This document shows, piece by piece, positions 45,575-55,068 of a stretch of DNA of 64,000 nt. Position 1 is the first letter of the stretch. The number at the start of each line of letters is the position of its first letter. The notes beneath the pieces were generated by a model. That model was not told where the DNA came from. It searched no databases and saw nothing but the letters and a program-made list of their open reading frames with translations. The translations under genes and the position numbers were made by a program. The DNA comes from Pseudorhodoferax sp032153935 (GTDB lineage Bacteria > Pseudomonadota > Gammaproteobacteria > Burkholderiales > Burkholderiaceae_C). Location: positions 1 through 64,000 of the forward strand of contig NZ_CAXUQL020000001.1 in assembly GCF_964253035.1 (NCBI RefSeq). Direction: 5' to 3'.

Positions 45575-46432
45575 ATGATCGTCATCATCGGCTACGTCGT
45601 CGCCATGGGCTGCATCTTTGGCGTGTACGTCTTCCACGGCGGCAACATCGGCGTGATCCTGACGGCGCTGCCGTTCGAGCTGATCACCATCTTCGGCGGC
45701 GCGTTGGGCGCGTTCGCGGTGAACAACCAGCCCAAGGTGCTCAAGGCCACCCTCAAGGCCCTGCCCACCGCGTTCAAGGGCTCCAAGTTCACCAAGGACC
45801 GCTACCTGGAGCTCATGGCGCTGCTCTACGACATCCTGCAGAAGGCCCGCAAGGAGGGCCTGATGGCGATCGAGAAGGACGTGGAGGAGCCCGCACAGTC
45901 GGAGATCTTCAAGAAATACCCCGTCGTGGGCAGCGACCACCACGTGGTGGAGTTCATGACCGACTACCTGCGCATGATGGTGTCGGGCAACCTGAACGCG
46001 CACGAGATCGAGTCGCTGATGGACAGCGAGATCGAGACCCACCACCAGGAGGCCCACGCCCCCGTGGCCGCCATCGCCCGGCTGGCCGGCGCGCTGCCGG
46101 CCTTCGGCATCGTGGCCGCCGTGCTGGGTGTGGTCAACACCATGGGCTCGGTCGGCCAGCCGCCGGCCGTGCTGGGCGGCATGATCGCCTCGGCCCTGGT
46201 CGGCACCTTCCTCGGGATCCTCTTGGCCTACGGTGTGGTCGAGCCCCTGGGTGGCCTGCTGGAACAAAAGAGCGAGGACGCGGCCAAGGAACTGCAGTGC
46301 ATCAAGACCACGCTGCTGGCCAGCATGCAGGGCTACAACCCATCCACCGCCATCGAGTTCGGCCGCAAGGTGCTGTTCTCGACCGAGCGCCCCAGCTTTG
46401 CCGAGCTGGAGGCGCACGTGAAGAAGAAGTAG
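45575..46432 (+). CDS. motA: Flagellar motor stator protein MotA
   Basis: 285-residue inner-membrane stator subunit forming the proton channel with MotB. N-terminal helix MIVIIGYVVAMGCIFGVYVF, then FELITIFGGALGAFAVNN, a cytoplasmic loop with the conserved charged region that contacts FliG, and two C-terminal helices (LPAFGIVAAVLGVVNTMG and LVGTFLGILLAYGVVEPL). The ATG at 45575 matches the usual MotA start; the open frame upstream to 45428 reads through leader hairpins and is rejected. Confidence 0.97.
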   Translation: MIVIIGYVVAMGCIFGVYVFHGGNIGVILTALPFELITIFGGALGAFAVNNQPKVLKATLKALPTAFKGSKFTKDRYLELMALLYDILQKARKEGLMAIEKDVEEPAQSEIFKKYPVVGSDHHVVEFMTDYLRMMVSGNLNAHEIESLMDSEIETHHQEAHAPVAAIARLAGALPAFGIVAAVLGVVNTMGSVGQPPAVLGGMIASALVGTFLGILLAYGVVEPLGGLLEQKSEDAAKELQCIKTTLLASMQGYNPSTAIEFGRKVLFSTERPSFAELEAHVKKK

Positions 46433-46446
46433 CGGGAGCCTGAGCC

Positions 46447-47418
46447 ATGGCCGGCGACGCGAAGAAGCTGCAACCGATCATCGTCAAGAAGATCAAGAAG
46501 TCCGGCCATGCGGCGCATGGCGGGGCCTGGAAGATCGCGTACGCCGACTTCGTGACGGCCATGATGGCCTTCTTCCTGCTGATGTGGCTGCTGGGCTCGA
46601 CCACCGAGGGCGACCGCAAGGGCCTGTCGGACTACTTCAACGCCCCACTCAAGGTCGCGCTGATGGGCGGCACCGGCAGCGGCGCCAGCAATTCCATCCT
46701 GCCCGGCGGCGGCAAGGACCTGACCGAGAAGGTGGGCCAGACCGCGCGCGGCCAGGCCGACGACACCGCCAGGAAGCGCCAGAGTGCCCAGCAGGCCAAG
46801 GCCGAGGCGGCGCGCCAGGACGCCCGCCGCATCGCCGATCTGCGCTCCAAGATCGAGGCGCTGATCACCAACACGCCCAAGCTCAACGAGTACCGCTCGC
46901 AGATCCGGCTGGAGACCACGCCGGACGGCCTGCAGATCCAGATCGTGGACGACCAGAACCGCCCCATGTTCGACAGCGGTAGCGCCTTGGTCAAACCCTA
47001 CATGCGCGACATCCTGCGGGAGATCGGGGCGGCGCTGAACGACGTGGAGAACCGCATCAGCCTGGCCGGCCACACCGATGCCACGCCCTACGGCAACGGC
47101 GAGCGCGGCTACAGCAACTGGGAGCTGTCGGCCGACCGCGCCAACGCCTCGCGCCGCGAGCTGGTCGCCGCCGGCATGCCGGACGCCAAGCTGGGCCGCG
47201 TGGTCGGCCTGGCCGCCAGCAGCCCGCTGGAGCCCAAGACGCCGAATGCGCCCGTCAACCGCCGCATCACGCTGACCGTGCTGACGCGCGAGGCCGAGGA
47301 GCGCCTGATGGGCACCCCGCCCGCGGGTGATGCCACAATAGCTGTGCCTGCAATACCGCAGATCGCCCCGCTGTCTGAACCCGGGCCCGGCCCGACGACG
47401 AGGGGCACCCCACCATGA
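46447..47418 (+). CDS. motB: Flagellar motor stator protein MotB
   Basis: 323-residue peptidoglycan-anchored stator subunit. A basic N-terminus leads to the transmembrane helix with the proton-binding Asp (AYADFVTAMMAFFLLMWLLG), a plug/linker region, a charged helical stretch (about 110-135) and an OmpA-like peptidoglycan-binding domain with SLAGHTDATPYGNGERGYSN and LSADRANASRREL. The C-terminal tail of about 40 residues is Pro-rich. It follows motA by 14 bp. Confidence 0.96.
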   Translation: MAGDAKKLQPIIVKKIKKSGHAAHGGAWKIAYADFVTAMMAFFLLMWLLGSTTEGDRKGLSDYFNAPLKVALMGGTGSGASNSILPGGGKDLTEKVGQTARGQADDTARKRQSAQQAKAEAARQDARRIADLRSKIEALITNTPKLNEYRSQIRLETTPDGLQIQIVDDQNRPMFDSGSALVKPYMRDILREIGAALNDVENRISLAGHTDATPYGNGERGYSNWELSADRANASRRELVAAGMPDAKLGRVVGLAASSPLEPKTPNAPVNRRITLTVLTREAEERLMGTPPAGDATIAVPAIPQIAPLSEPGPGPTTRGTPP

Positions 47419-47479
47419 AGACTTCGAGAGCTCGACCCATGCGCTTTCTTCCCGTCAACGCCAATCACGAGGGGCAACC

Positions 47480-47863
47480 GTGGCCGAACTTCGTTTCCTG
47501 ATCGTCGATGACTTCTCCACCATGCGTCGCATCGTGCGCAACCTGCTCAAGGAGAGCGGCTACACCGATGCCGAAGAGGCCGAAGACGGCGTTGCCGCGC
47601 TGAACAAGCTGCGCAACGGCCGCTTCGACTTCGTGGTGAGCGACATCAACATGCCCAACATGAACGGCTTCGAGCTGCTGACGCAGATCAAGGCGGACGA
47701 GAAGCTCAAACACCTGCCGGTGCTGATGGTCACGGCCGAGGCCCGCAAGGAAGACATCGTGGCAGCCGCCCAGGGTGGCGCGGCCGGCTACATCGTCAAG
47801 CCGTTCACCAAGGCCACGCTCGAGGAGAAGGTGGCCCACATCCTGAAGAAGCTCGGTCTGTAA
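47480..47863 (+). CDS. cheY: Chemotaxis response regulator CheY
   Basis: 127-residue single receiver domain: FLIVDDFSTMRRIVRNLLKESGY, phospho-acceptor Asp in VVSDINMPNMNGFELL, VTAEARKEDI and Lys in YIVKPFTKATLEEKV. The sequence matches the classical motor-binding CheY over its whole length. It starts at a GTG with a GAGGGG ribosome site and is directly followed by cheZ (8-bp gap), in the motAB-cheYZ order common in beta-proteobacteria. Confidence 0.96.
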   Translation: MAELRFLIVDDFSTMRRIVRNLLKESGYTDAEEAEDGVAALNKLRNGRFDFVVSDINMPNMNGFELLTQIKADEKLKHLPVLMVTAEARKEDIVAAAQGGAAGYIVKPFTKATLEEKVAHILKKLGL

Positions 47864-47871
47864 GGGCAGCC

Positions 47872-48513
47872 ATGCAGACCAGCGAATCGACCCCGCAGCC
47901 TGCCTCGCCCGTCCAGCCCGATTCCGACGACGCCACGCCCGACGTCCACCACAAGCTGGGCCTGCTGACGCGCCAGCTGCACGACAGCCTGGCCGAACTG
48001 GGGTATGCGGAGAAGCTGCGCGGCAGCGTCGACGAACTGCCCGATGCACAGAGCCGGCTGACCTACATCGCCCGGCTCACCGGCGAGGCCGCCGAGAAGG
48101 TGCTGAGCCGCGTGGAACAGGCCAAGACCCAGCACGACTTCATCGCCGCCGAAACGCGGCGCGTGGGCGAACTGCTGGTCAAGGACCCGGTGGCGGCCGT
48201 GGCCCGCGGGGTGGTCTACAACTTCCTGGGCGATGTGGACAAGGCCTCGCGCGAGATCGACCAGCACCTGACCGAGATCATGATGGCGCAGGACTTCCAC
48301 GACCTCACCGGCCAGGTGATCGCGCGCGTGGTGAACCTGGCAGCGACGATCGAGGAGCAGCTGGTGGCGCTGCTGATCCAGACCGCGCCGGCCGTCAAGG
48401 CCGCGGCCGTCGCCGCGCCGCTGCAGGGTCCGGTCGTCAACGGCGAGGGCCGCGACGACGTGGTCACCGACCAGTCGCAGGTCGACGACCTGCTGGCCAG
48501 CCTGGGCTTCTGA
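47872..48513 (+). CDS. cheZ: Protein phosphatase CheZ
   Basis: 213-residue CheY-P phosphatase, long helical hairpin plus a C-terminal CheY-binding tail. The active-site helix reads IMMAQDFHDLTGQVI, with Asp144 and Gln148 matching E. coli Asp143 and Gln147. The tail ends VDDLLASLGF, the standard CheY-binding peptide. It is the counterpart against which the CheZ-like protein at 9523 was recognised. Confidence 0.96.
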   Translation: MQTSESTPQPASPVQPDSDDATPDVHHKLGLLTRQLHDSLAELGYAEKLRGSVDELPDAQSRLTYIARLTGEAAEKVLSRVEQAKTQHDFIAAETRRVGELLVKDPVAAVARGVVYNFLGDVDKASREIDQHLTEIMMAQDFHDLTGQVIARVVNLAATIEEQLVALLIQTAPAVKAAAVAAPLQGPVVNGEGRDDVVTDQSQVDDLLASLGF

Positions 48514-48546
48514 CCCCCGCGCCCCAGCGGCGCGGGCCGGCTGATT

Positions 48547-48570
48547 AGGGGCGCCAAGCCCCTTCTTATT
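48547..48570 (+). terminator. Possible terminator or attenuator between cheZ and flhB
   Basis: Stem AGGGGC/GCCCCT (48547-48563) with a 5-base loop followed by TCTTATT; a second hairpin GCGCC/GGCGC (48571-48585) follows. The gap between cheZ and flhB is 112 bp, larger than the neighbouring gaps, so partial termination and a separate flhB promoter are possible. Confidence 0.4.
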
Positions 48571-48625
48571 GCGCCTTCGTGGCGCCCCCTGCTCCGGACA
48601 ATGCGGCTCACCCCGAGCCACATCC

Positions 48626-49834
48626 ATGGAATCCAGCAGCCAAGACCGCAACCTGCCCGCGTCCGAGCGCAAGCTCGAACAGGCGCGCAAGGATGGCCAG
48701 ATCGCCCGCTCGCGCGACCTGGGCAACCTGGCGGTGCTGGGCGTGGGCGCCTTCGCGCTGCTGGCGCTGGCGCCCTGGATGTTCGGCCGTTTGCAGCTGG
48801 CCGTGCACCACCAGTTGCGCTTCGGGGCCGACACCCTGCTGCATCCACTGCAGATGCTGGACCGGCTGCAGAGCATGACGCTGGCCGGACTCGTCGTGGC
48901 GCTGGCGCTGGCAGCCATCGTGCTGGTGGCCGCCGTGGGCAGCACCATTGCCGCCGGTGGCTGGGTCGTCACCACCAAACCCATCACGCCGGACCTGAAC
49001 CGCCTGAACCCGCTCAGCGGCTTCGGCAAGATGTTCAGCAAGGAAAAAGTGGTCGAGACCGGCAAGCTCCTGGCCATCACCATCGTGCTGGGCATCGTCG
49101 CCTGGCTCTACCTGAAGGGCAGCATCGAGACCGTGGCCATGATGGTGCTGCAGCCCTCGCCCCGCTCCATCGTGCTGCTCGGCGACTGGCTGACCAAGGG
49201 CGTTTCGCTGCTGCTGCTGGTGATCTTCGCGGTGGCCATGTTCGACGTGCCGATGCAGCTGTTCCTGCACAAGTCGCGGCTCAAGATGTCGCACCAGGAG
49301 GTCAAGCAGGAGCACAAGGAATCAGAGGGCAACCCGCAGCTCAAGGGCAAGCTGCGCCAGCGCGCGCGCGAGATCGCCAACCGCCGCAGCATCCAGGCCG
49401 TGCCCAAGGCCGATTTCGTGCTCATGAACCCGACCCACTTCGCCGTGGCGCTGCGCTACGACGAGAAGACCATGGCCGCGCCGCAGGTGATCGCCAAGGG
49501 CGCCGACCTGCTGGCCTTCCGCATCCGCGAGGTGGCGCAGCTGCACGCGGTGCCGGTGCTGCAGTCGCCCATGCTGGCGCGCGCGCTGTACGCCCATGCC
49601 GAGCTGGAGGGCGAGATTCCCTCGGCGCTGTACACGGCCGTGGCCCAGATCCTGGCCTATGTCTACCGGCTGAAGGCCGCGATGCGCGGCGACGGCCCGA
49701 TGCCCGAGGAACAGCCCGAACCCTTCGTGCCGCCGGAACTCGATCCGCTGGGCAAGACGGTGGTGGCCGAAACCACCAGCGCCGCCGACCCGGACGCGCC
49801 GCTGGATGAACTCAAGCCCGTGGAGCCGCGCTGA
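48626..49834 (+). CDS. flhB: Flagellar export gate/switch protein FlhB
   Basis: 402-residue membrane protein that switches export from rod/hook to filament substrates. N-terminal ERKLEQARKDGQIARSRD, four hydrophobic segments between about 30 and 215, and the cytoplasmic domain with the autocleavage site Asn-Pro-Thr-His in LMNPTHFAVALRYD. The C-terminal tail after LRAAMRGDG (about 50 residues, Pro/Glu-rich) is longer than in E. coli. ATG at 48626 (MESSSQDRN) is the normal start. Its stop shares one base with the flhA ATG (TGATG). Confidence 0.96.
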   Translation: MESSSQDRNLPASERKLEQARKDGQIARSRDLGNLAVLGVGAFALLALAPWMFGRLQLAVHHQLRFGADTLLHPLQMLDRLQSMTLAGLVVALALAAIVLVAAVGSTIAAGGWVVTTKPITPDLNRLNPLSGFGKMFSKEKVVETGKLLAITIVLGIVAWLYLKGSIETVAMMVLQPSPRSIVLLGDWLTKGVSLLLLVIFAVAMFDVPMQLFLHKSRLKMSHQEVKQEHKESEGNPQLKGKLRQRAREIANRRSIQAVPKADFVLMNPTHFAVALRYDEKTMAAPQVIAKGADLLAFRIREVAQLHAVPVLQSPMLARALYAHAELEGEIPSALYTAVAQILAYVYRLKAAMRGDGPMPEEQPEPFVPPELDPLGKTVVAETTSAADPDAPLDELKPVEPR

Positions 49835-51912
49835 TGCCGACCTCTCCGCAAGCCCTGCTCGCCGCGCTGCAACGCCACAGCACGCATGTGCGCGGCATCG
49901 CCGCACCGGTGCTGGTGGTGGCGATCCTCTCGCTCATGGTGCTGCCGATCCCGACGTGGATGCTGGACACCTTCTTCACCATCAACATCGCGATGGCGCT
50001 GATGGTCATGATGGTGGCGGCCTACATGGTGCGGCCGCTGGATTTCTCGGCCTTCCCGGCGGTGCTGCTGCTGACCACGCTGATGCGGCTGTCGCTGAAC
50101 GTGGCCACCACGCGTGTGGTGCTCATGGAAGGCCACACCGGCGCGGGCGCTGCCGGCGCGGTGATCGAGGCCTTCGGCCACTTCCTGATCGGCGGCAACT
50201 TCGCGGTCGGCCTGATCGTGTTCCTGGTGCTGGTGGTGATCAACTTCATCGTGATCACCAAGGGCGCCGAGCGCATCGCCGAGGTCTCGGCCCGCTTCAC
50301 GCTGGACGCCATGCCCGGCAAGCAGATGGCGGTGGACGCCGACCTCAATGCCGGCCTGATCGACGACAAGGAGGCCAAGCGCCGCCGCGCCGAGGTGGCC
50401 GAGGAAGCCGAGTTCTTCGGCTCCATGGACGGTGCCAGCAAGTTCGTGCGCGGCGACGCCATCGCCGCCATCCTGATCCTGGTCATCAACATCGTCGGCG
50501 GCTTCGCCATCGGCATGCTGCAGCACGGCCTGTCGGCCGGCCAGGCCGCCGACACCTACATCCTGCTGGCGGTCGGCGACGCGCTGGTGGCGCAGATCCC
50601 GGGTCTGCTGATCTCCGTGGCCGCCGCCATGGTGGTCTCGCGCGTGGGCAAGGACAAGGACATCGGCAAGCAGATCGTGGCGCAAATGTTCGACTCGCCG
50701 CGCGCGCTGGGCATCGTGGCCGGCATCCTGGCGCTGCTGGGCCTGGTGCCCAACATGCCGCACGTGGTGTTCCTGGGCGTGGCTTCGGTGCTGGGCTACC
50801 TGGCCTGGCGCATGGCCAACAAGCCCAAGGAGGGCACCCTGGTGGCCGGCCCGCCGCCGGCACCGGCCGACAACGAAGCCAGCTGGGACGACCTGCAGCC
50901 CGTTGACCTGCTGGGCCTGGAGCTGGGCTACCGGCTCATCACGCTGGTCGACAAGACACGCCAGGGCGACCTGCTCAACCGCATCAAGGGCGTGCGCCGC
51001 AAGTTCGCGCAGGAGGTGGGCTTCCTGCCGCCGGCCGTGCATGTGCGCGACAACCTGGAGCTCAAGCCCAGCGCCTACCGCATCACACTGCGCGGCGTGG
51101 TGGTCGGCGAGGGCGAGGCCTACCCGGGCATGTACCTGGCCATCAACCCGGGCGGCATCAGCACGCCCCTGATCGGCACCGCCACCACCGACCCGGCCTT
51201 CGGCCTGCCGGCCCACTGGATCGACGAGCGCCAGAAGGAAGCCGCCCAATTGGCCGGCTTTACGGTCGTTGATTCGGAGACCGTGATGGCCACCCACTTG
51301 TCACACTTGATGCAGGTGCAGGCGGCCCGTCTGCTCAGCCGCACCGAGACCCAGCAACTGGTGGAACACGTGACGCGCCTGGCTCCGAAACTGATCGAGG
51401 AAGTGGTACCGAAGATGGTGCCGCTCGCCGCGTTCCAGAAGGTGCTGCAGCTGCTGCTCGAAGAGTCCGTGCACATCCGCGACATCCGCAGCATCGTCGA
51501 ATCGCTGGCCGAGCATGCCGGCAGCGTGAGCGACCCGCTGGAGCTGGCGCGCCGCGTGCGCATCGCGCTGGCCCCGGCCATCGTGCAGCAGATCTATGGC
51601 CCGACGCGCGAACTCAACGTGATCGCCATCGAACCTGCGCTCGAACGCCTGCTGGTCCAGGCCCTGGGCAACGCCGCCGGCCCCTCGCTGGACCCGAACG
51701 TGGCCGAGCTCCTGACCAAGAACGCGGCCGACGTGGCCATGCGCCAGGAAGAGCTCGGCGTGCCGGCCTGCCTGCTGGTGCCCGACCAGATCCGCAATGC
51801 CATCTCGCGCCTGGTGCGGCGCGTCGCGCCCCGGCTGCAGGTGCTGGGGCACAGCGAAATCCCTGAAACGCATTCCATCCGTATCGGCCCCATCCTCAGA
51901 GGTGCAAATTGA
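49834..51912 (+). CDS. flhA: Flagellar export gate protein FlhA
   Basis: 692-residue export gate component with about eight N-terminal transmembrane helices (for example LVVAILSLMVLPIPTWML and FTINIAMALMVMMVAAYMV), the conserved loop ARFTLDAMPGKQMAVDADLNAG in outline, and a large cytoplasmic domain that docks chaperone-substrate complexes (from about 360; LGYRLITLVDKTRQGDLLNRI). Standard length. Coupled to flhB before and to flhF after (TTGA overlap). Confidence 0.97.
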   Translation: MPTSPQALLAALQRHSTHVRGIAAPVLVVAILSLMVLPIPTWMLDTFFTINIAMALMVMMVAAYMVRPLDFSAFPAVLLLTTLMRLSLNVATTRVVLMEGHTGAGAAGAVIEAFGHFLIGGNFAVGLIVFLVLVVINFIVITKGAERIAEVSARFTLDAMPGKQMAVDADLNAGLIDDKEAKRRRAEVAEEAEFFGSMDGASKFVRGDAIAAILILVINIVGGFAIGMLQHGLSAGQAADTYILLAVGDALVAQIPGLLISVAAAMVVSRVGKDKDIGKQIVAQMFDSPRALGIVAGILALLGLVPNMPHVVFLGVASVLGYLAWRMANKPKEGTLVAGPPPAPADNEASWDDLQPVDLLGLELGYRLITLVDKTRQGDLLNRIKGVRRKFAQEVGFLPPAVHVRDNLELKPSAYRITLRGVVVGEGEAYPGMYLAINPGGISTPLIGTATTDPAFGLPAHWIDERQKEAAQLAGFTVVDSETVMATHLSHLMQVQAARLLSRTETQQLVEHVTRLAPKLIEEVVPKMVPLAAFQKVLQLLLEESVHIRDIRSIVESLAEHAGSVSDPLELARRVRIALAPAIVQQIYGPTRELNVIAIEPALERLLVQALGNAAGPSLDPNVAELLTKNAADVAMRQEELGVPACLLVPDQIRNAISRLVRRVAPRLQVLGHSEIPETHSIRIGPILRGAN

Positions 51913-53477
51913 ACATCCAACGCTTTACCGCCGCGACCTCGCGCGAAGCCCTGGCCAAGGCCCGGATGGCATTCGGTGAGGGCACGCTGATCCTGTCCAA
52001 CCGCCAGACCGCCACCGGCGTGGAGGTGATGGCCACGGCCGAAGACACCGTCGGCACGCCGCCCGAGCAGGCCGCAGCCACGCCGGCCCGGCCCGCCCCG
52101 CGCCGCACGGCCATGGCCGCCGAGAAGACGCCCGTGGCCGAAGACGCCGAGCAGCTCGCCATGAGCACGCTGTCGTTCCAGGACTATGTGCGCGAGCGCA
52201 TGCTGCGCCGCCGCCACGAGGCCATGGGCAGCACGGCCGCACCGACCAAGCCCGCGGTGGCGCCCCGCGCCCCCATCGCGCCCATCATCGCCAAGCCTGC
52301 CACGCTGTCCGAGCGTGCCGAGCGCGAGGTGCAGACGCTGCGCAAGCCGGCCGCCTCGGTGCAGCTCGCGCAGCTGGCCGAACGGCTGGAGGCCGCGAAC
52401 GCGGCGCAGGCCGCTGTCCAGGTCAAACCGGTCGCCACGAAGGCCACGCCGCATGCCCTGCCCTTCGTGAAGGAAGTGCTTCGCACCCGGCCGCAGTCCG
52501 GCCCCGCAGCCCCCGTGGCAGCGCCGGCCTCGCAAGGCATCGTGGACGAGTTACAGGCCATGAAGGAGATGATCGAGGAACGCTTCAGCACGCTGGCCTG
52601 GCTGGGCCAGGCCAAGCAGGACCCGATCCAGTCCAACCTCATGCTCAAGCTGATCCGCGCCGGCTACTCGCCGAGCCTGGCGCGCGCGCTGCTGGAACGC
52701 ATGCCCGCGGACTTCTCCGCGGCCGAGGCCGTGCACTGGATCATCGAGGTGCTGCAGCGCAACCTGCACACCGACGCCCAGGCTGCGCCGCTCTACACCG
52801 AAGGCGGCGTGTTCGCGCTGGTCGGCGCCACCGGCGTGGGCAAGACCACCACGGCCGCCAAGCTCGCCGCGCATTGCGTGCAGGAGCATGGCGCGGCCAG
52901 CGTGGGCCTGATCACGCTGGACACCTACCGCGTGGGCGCACACGAGCAGCTGCGCAGCTACGGCCGCATGCTGGGCGTGGTGGCGCACCTCGCGCACGAC
53001 CGGGCCGCGCTGCAGGACCTGCTGGGCCTGCTCGCCAACAAGAAGATGGTGCTGGTGGACACCACCGGCGTGGCCCCGCGCGACCCGCGCAAGCAGGGCA
53101 TGCTGGACATGCTGGACCTGCCCGGCGTGCAGCGCCTGCTGGTGGTCAACGCCGGCGGCCAGGGCGACCAGCTCGACGACGTGATGGGCGCCTTCAAGAC
53201 CGGCGGCGTGCAGCAGACCATCCTGTCCAAGGTGGACGAGGCCGTGAAGCTGGGCCCGGCGCTGGACGCCACGATCCGCCACCAGCTGCTGGTGCGCGGC
53301 ATCTGCAACGGCCAGCGCGTGCCCGAAGACTTCGAGCGCGCCGATGCGGCCAAGCTGGTGGCCGCCTCCATGCGCAGCAATGTGCGCTCGGCCTACGACC
53401 CCAAGGCGGCCGACCTGAGCTTCATCTTCTCGACGGCCGGCGCCGCCCCGTCGCGTGCGGAGCGCGCCCATGCTTGA
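51909..53477 (+). CDS. flhF: Flagellar SRP-type GTPase FlhF
   Basis: 522-residue signal-recognition-particle-like GTPase that sets flagellar position and number. N-terminal MNIQRFTAATSREALAKAR is typical; a long Ala/Pro-rich region (about 45-190) is followed by the N domain and the GTPase domain with G1 GATGVGKTTTAAKL near residue 300, DTYRVGAHEQL, VDTTGVAPRD and the late block GQRVPEDFERADA. The start codon is TTG at 51909, inside the flhA stop. It overlaps the FlhG-position gene by eight bases. Confidence 0.94.
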   Translation: MNIQRFTAATSREALAKARMAFGEGTLILSNRQTATGVEVMATAEDTVGTPPEQAAATPARPAPRRTAMAAEKTPVAEDAEQLAMSTLSFQDYVRERMLRRRHEAMGSTAAPTKPAVAPRAPIAPIIAKPATLSERAEREVQTLRKPAASVQLAQLAERLEAANAAQAAVQVKPVATKATPHALPFVKEVLRTRPQSGPAAPVAAPASQGIVDELQAMKEMIEERFSTLAWLGQAKQDPIQSNLMLKLIRAGYSPSLARALLERMPADFSAAEAVHWIIEVLQRNLHTDAQAAPLYTEGGVFALVGATGVGKTTTAAKLAAHCVQEHGAASVGLITLDTYRVGAHEQLRSYGRMLGVVAHLAHDRAALQDLLGLLANKKMVLVDTTGVAPRDPRKQGMLDMLDLPGVQRLLVVNAGGQGDQLDDVMGAFKTGGVQQTILSKVDEAVKLGPALDATIRHQLLVRGICNGQRVPEDFERADAAKLVAASMRSNVRSAYDPKAADLSFIFSTAGAAPSRAERAHA

Positions 53478-54198
53478 CGCCTTCGCCGACCAGGGCGCCA
53501 GCCTGCGCCAGGCCCGCCCGCCCGCGCCGGCCCGGCTCATCACGCTGGTCAGCCAGGGCGAGGAGCGGTACGAGCAGGCCTTGCTGTGGCAGCTGTGCCA
53601 GGCGCTGCAGAGCTACGGCTATCCGCCCGTGGTGCTGGACGGCACCAGCCTGGAATCCCCCGCGCATCCCGGCCTGGTCGACCTCATGCAGCACACGCCC
53701 TGGGGCGCGCTGGGAGCGACCGAAGATTCCGACTGGGCCGTGATGCCCGCCGCCGTCGGGCTACGCGCACTGGGACAGGCCCGGCCGCGGCCGCTGGACC
53801 TGCTCGGCTCGCTGTTCCAGGGCTGCGGCGTGCTGGTGGTCTATGCCCGCGCCGAGCTGCTGATCCCGGTGCTGGCCGGCAGCGCGGCGCAGCCGGTGCT
53901 CGCCGTGGCCCCCGGCCGCCATGCGCTGCTGCGCGGCTACCGCACGCTCAAGCAATTCCAGCAGGAAGGCCGGCTGGCGCCGACGCTGGTCTCGCTGATC
54001 ACTTCGTCGCTCCGCAACGCGGACCAATTGGCCCGTACGACCGGCCGAAGTCTGCAAAAATGCGCCCTGACCTTCCTGGGCTGCGAGACCGACATGATCA
54101 CCGTGCGCAGTGAACCGCAAGCCGAGCAACGCAGCGACGACGTGCGCCGGCTGGCGCTGCGCCTGCTCGAGAACGGCGCCGTTCCCTTCATGGCCTGA
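53470..54198 (+). CDS. FlhG/FleN-position MinD-like protein lacking a P-loop
   Basis: 242-residue protein in the place of flhG (between flhF and fliA). Its start parallels MinD/FlhG: beta strand RLITLVSQGEERYEQALLWQLCQAL followed by GYPPVVLDG aligns with the Walker A strand and the following DxD strand, but the KGGxGKT motif is replaced by QGEERYEQA and the DAD by DGT. The C-terminal LTFLGCETDMITVRSE and LALRLLENGAV recall FlhG ends. ATP binding by the usual mode is therefore unlikely. ATG at 53470 overlaps flhF by eight bases. The orthology is inferred from position and fold pattern. Confidence 0.6.
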   Translation: MLDAFADQGASLRQARPPAPARLITLVSQGEERYEQALLWQLCQALQSYGYPPVVLDGTSLESPAHPGLVDLMQHTPWGALGATEDSDWAVMPAAVGLRALGQARPRPLDLLGSLFQGCGVLVVYARAELLIPVLAGSAAQPVLAVAPGRHALLRGYRTLKQFQQEGRLAPTLVSLITSSLRNADQLARTTGRSLQKCALTFLGCETDMITVRSEPQAEQRSDDVRRLALRLLENGAVPFMA

Positions 54199-54275
54199 GG
54201 TGCAATTGCGCGTACGCTCCACCTCCACTGTCCACCACGCCCATCACCGCTTGCCGGCGACGGGAGGCGACTGAC

Positions 54276-54989
54276 ATGTACACCGCCAAAGGCCAACTTG
54301 ACCGCGAGCACATGATCCGCCAGTACGTGCCGCTGGTGCGCCGCCTGGCGCACCACATGATCGCCAAGCTGCCGGCGAATGTGGAGCTGGACGACCTGAT
54401 CCAGGTCGGCATGATCGGCCTGTCCGAGGCGCTGACACGCTACGAGGCTGCGCAGGGCGTGCAGTTCGAGACCTTCGCGACCCAGCGCATCCGCGGCGCC
54501 ATGATCGACGAGCTGCGCGAGGGCGACTGGATGTCGCGCGGCTCGCGCAAGAGCCAGAAGGACATCGAACGCGCCGTGCAGCGCGTGGAGCAGCGCCTGG
54601 GCCGCAGCGCCAAGGAGTCCGAGATCGCCGCCGAACTCGGCATGGCGCTGGACGAGTACCAGGAGTTGCTGAACAAGGTGCGCGGCACCCAGCTCGTGTA
54701 CCTGGAGGACATGGGCGGCGACGAAGACGCCGAGGGCTTCCTCGACCGCCACACCGGTGACACCGAGGCCGATCCGCTGAACCTGCTGCGCAACGAGCGC
54801 CTGCGCAGCGCGCTGGTGGAGGCCATCAAGTCGCTGCCCGAGCGCGAGCAGTACATCATGAGCATGTACTACGAGAAGGATCTCAACCTCAAGGAAATCG
54901 CCGCCGTGCTGGGCGTCACCGAATCGCGCGTGTGCCAGCTGCACAGCCAGTCGGTGGCACGGCTGCGCGCCAAGATGCGGGCGCACTGA
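54276..54989 (+). CDS. fliA: Flagellar sigma factor FliA (sigma28)
   Basis: 237-residue sigma28, which transcribes late flagellar genes. Region 2 shows HHMIAKLPANVELDDLIQVG and FETFATQRIRGAMIDELRE; region 3 RSAKESEIAAELGM; region 4 LPEREQYIMSMYYEKDLNLKEIA and GVTESRVCQLHSQSVARLR for -35 recognition. A GGGAGG ribosome site lies before the ATG. Three matching promoters (fliC, fliS, flgM) occur in the window. Closed by a terminator. Confidence 0.97.
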   Translation: MYTAKGQLDREHMIRQYVPLVRRLAHHMIAKLPANVELDDLIQVGMIGLSEALTRYEAAQGVQFETFATQRIRGAMIDELREGDWMSRGSRKSQKDIERAVQRVEQRLGRSAKESEIAAELGMALDEYQELLNKVRGTQLVYLEDMGGDEDAEGFLDRHTGDTEADPLNLLRNERLRSALVEAIKSLPEREQYIMSMYYEKDLNLKEIAAVLGVTESRVCQLHSQSVARLRAKMRAH

Positions 54990-55021
54990 GCGCTCGCCGC
55001 AGTGCCGCTCATGCAAAGCAG

Positions 55022-55047
55022 AACGCCCTGCGGTGCAGGGCGTTTTT
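55022..55047 (+). terminator. Rho-independent terminator after fliA
   Basis: Perfect 9-bp stem AACGCCCTG / CAGGGCGTT (55022-55044) with a 5-base loop and a T run on the plus strand, 32 bases after the fliA stop, between fliA and the convergent flgN. Confidence 0.85.
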
Positions 55048-55068
55048 GCATGCCAGCATTGGACCCGC

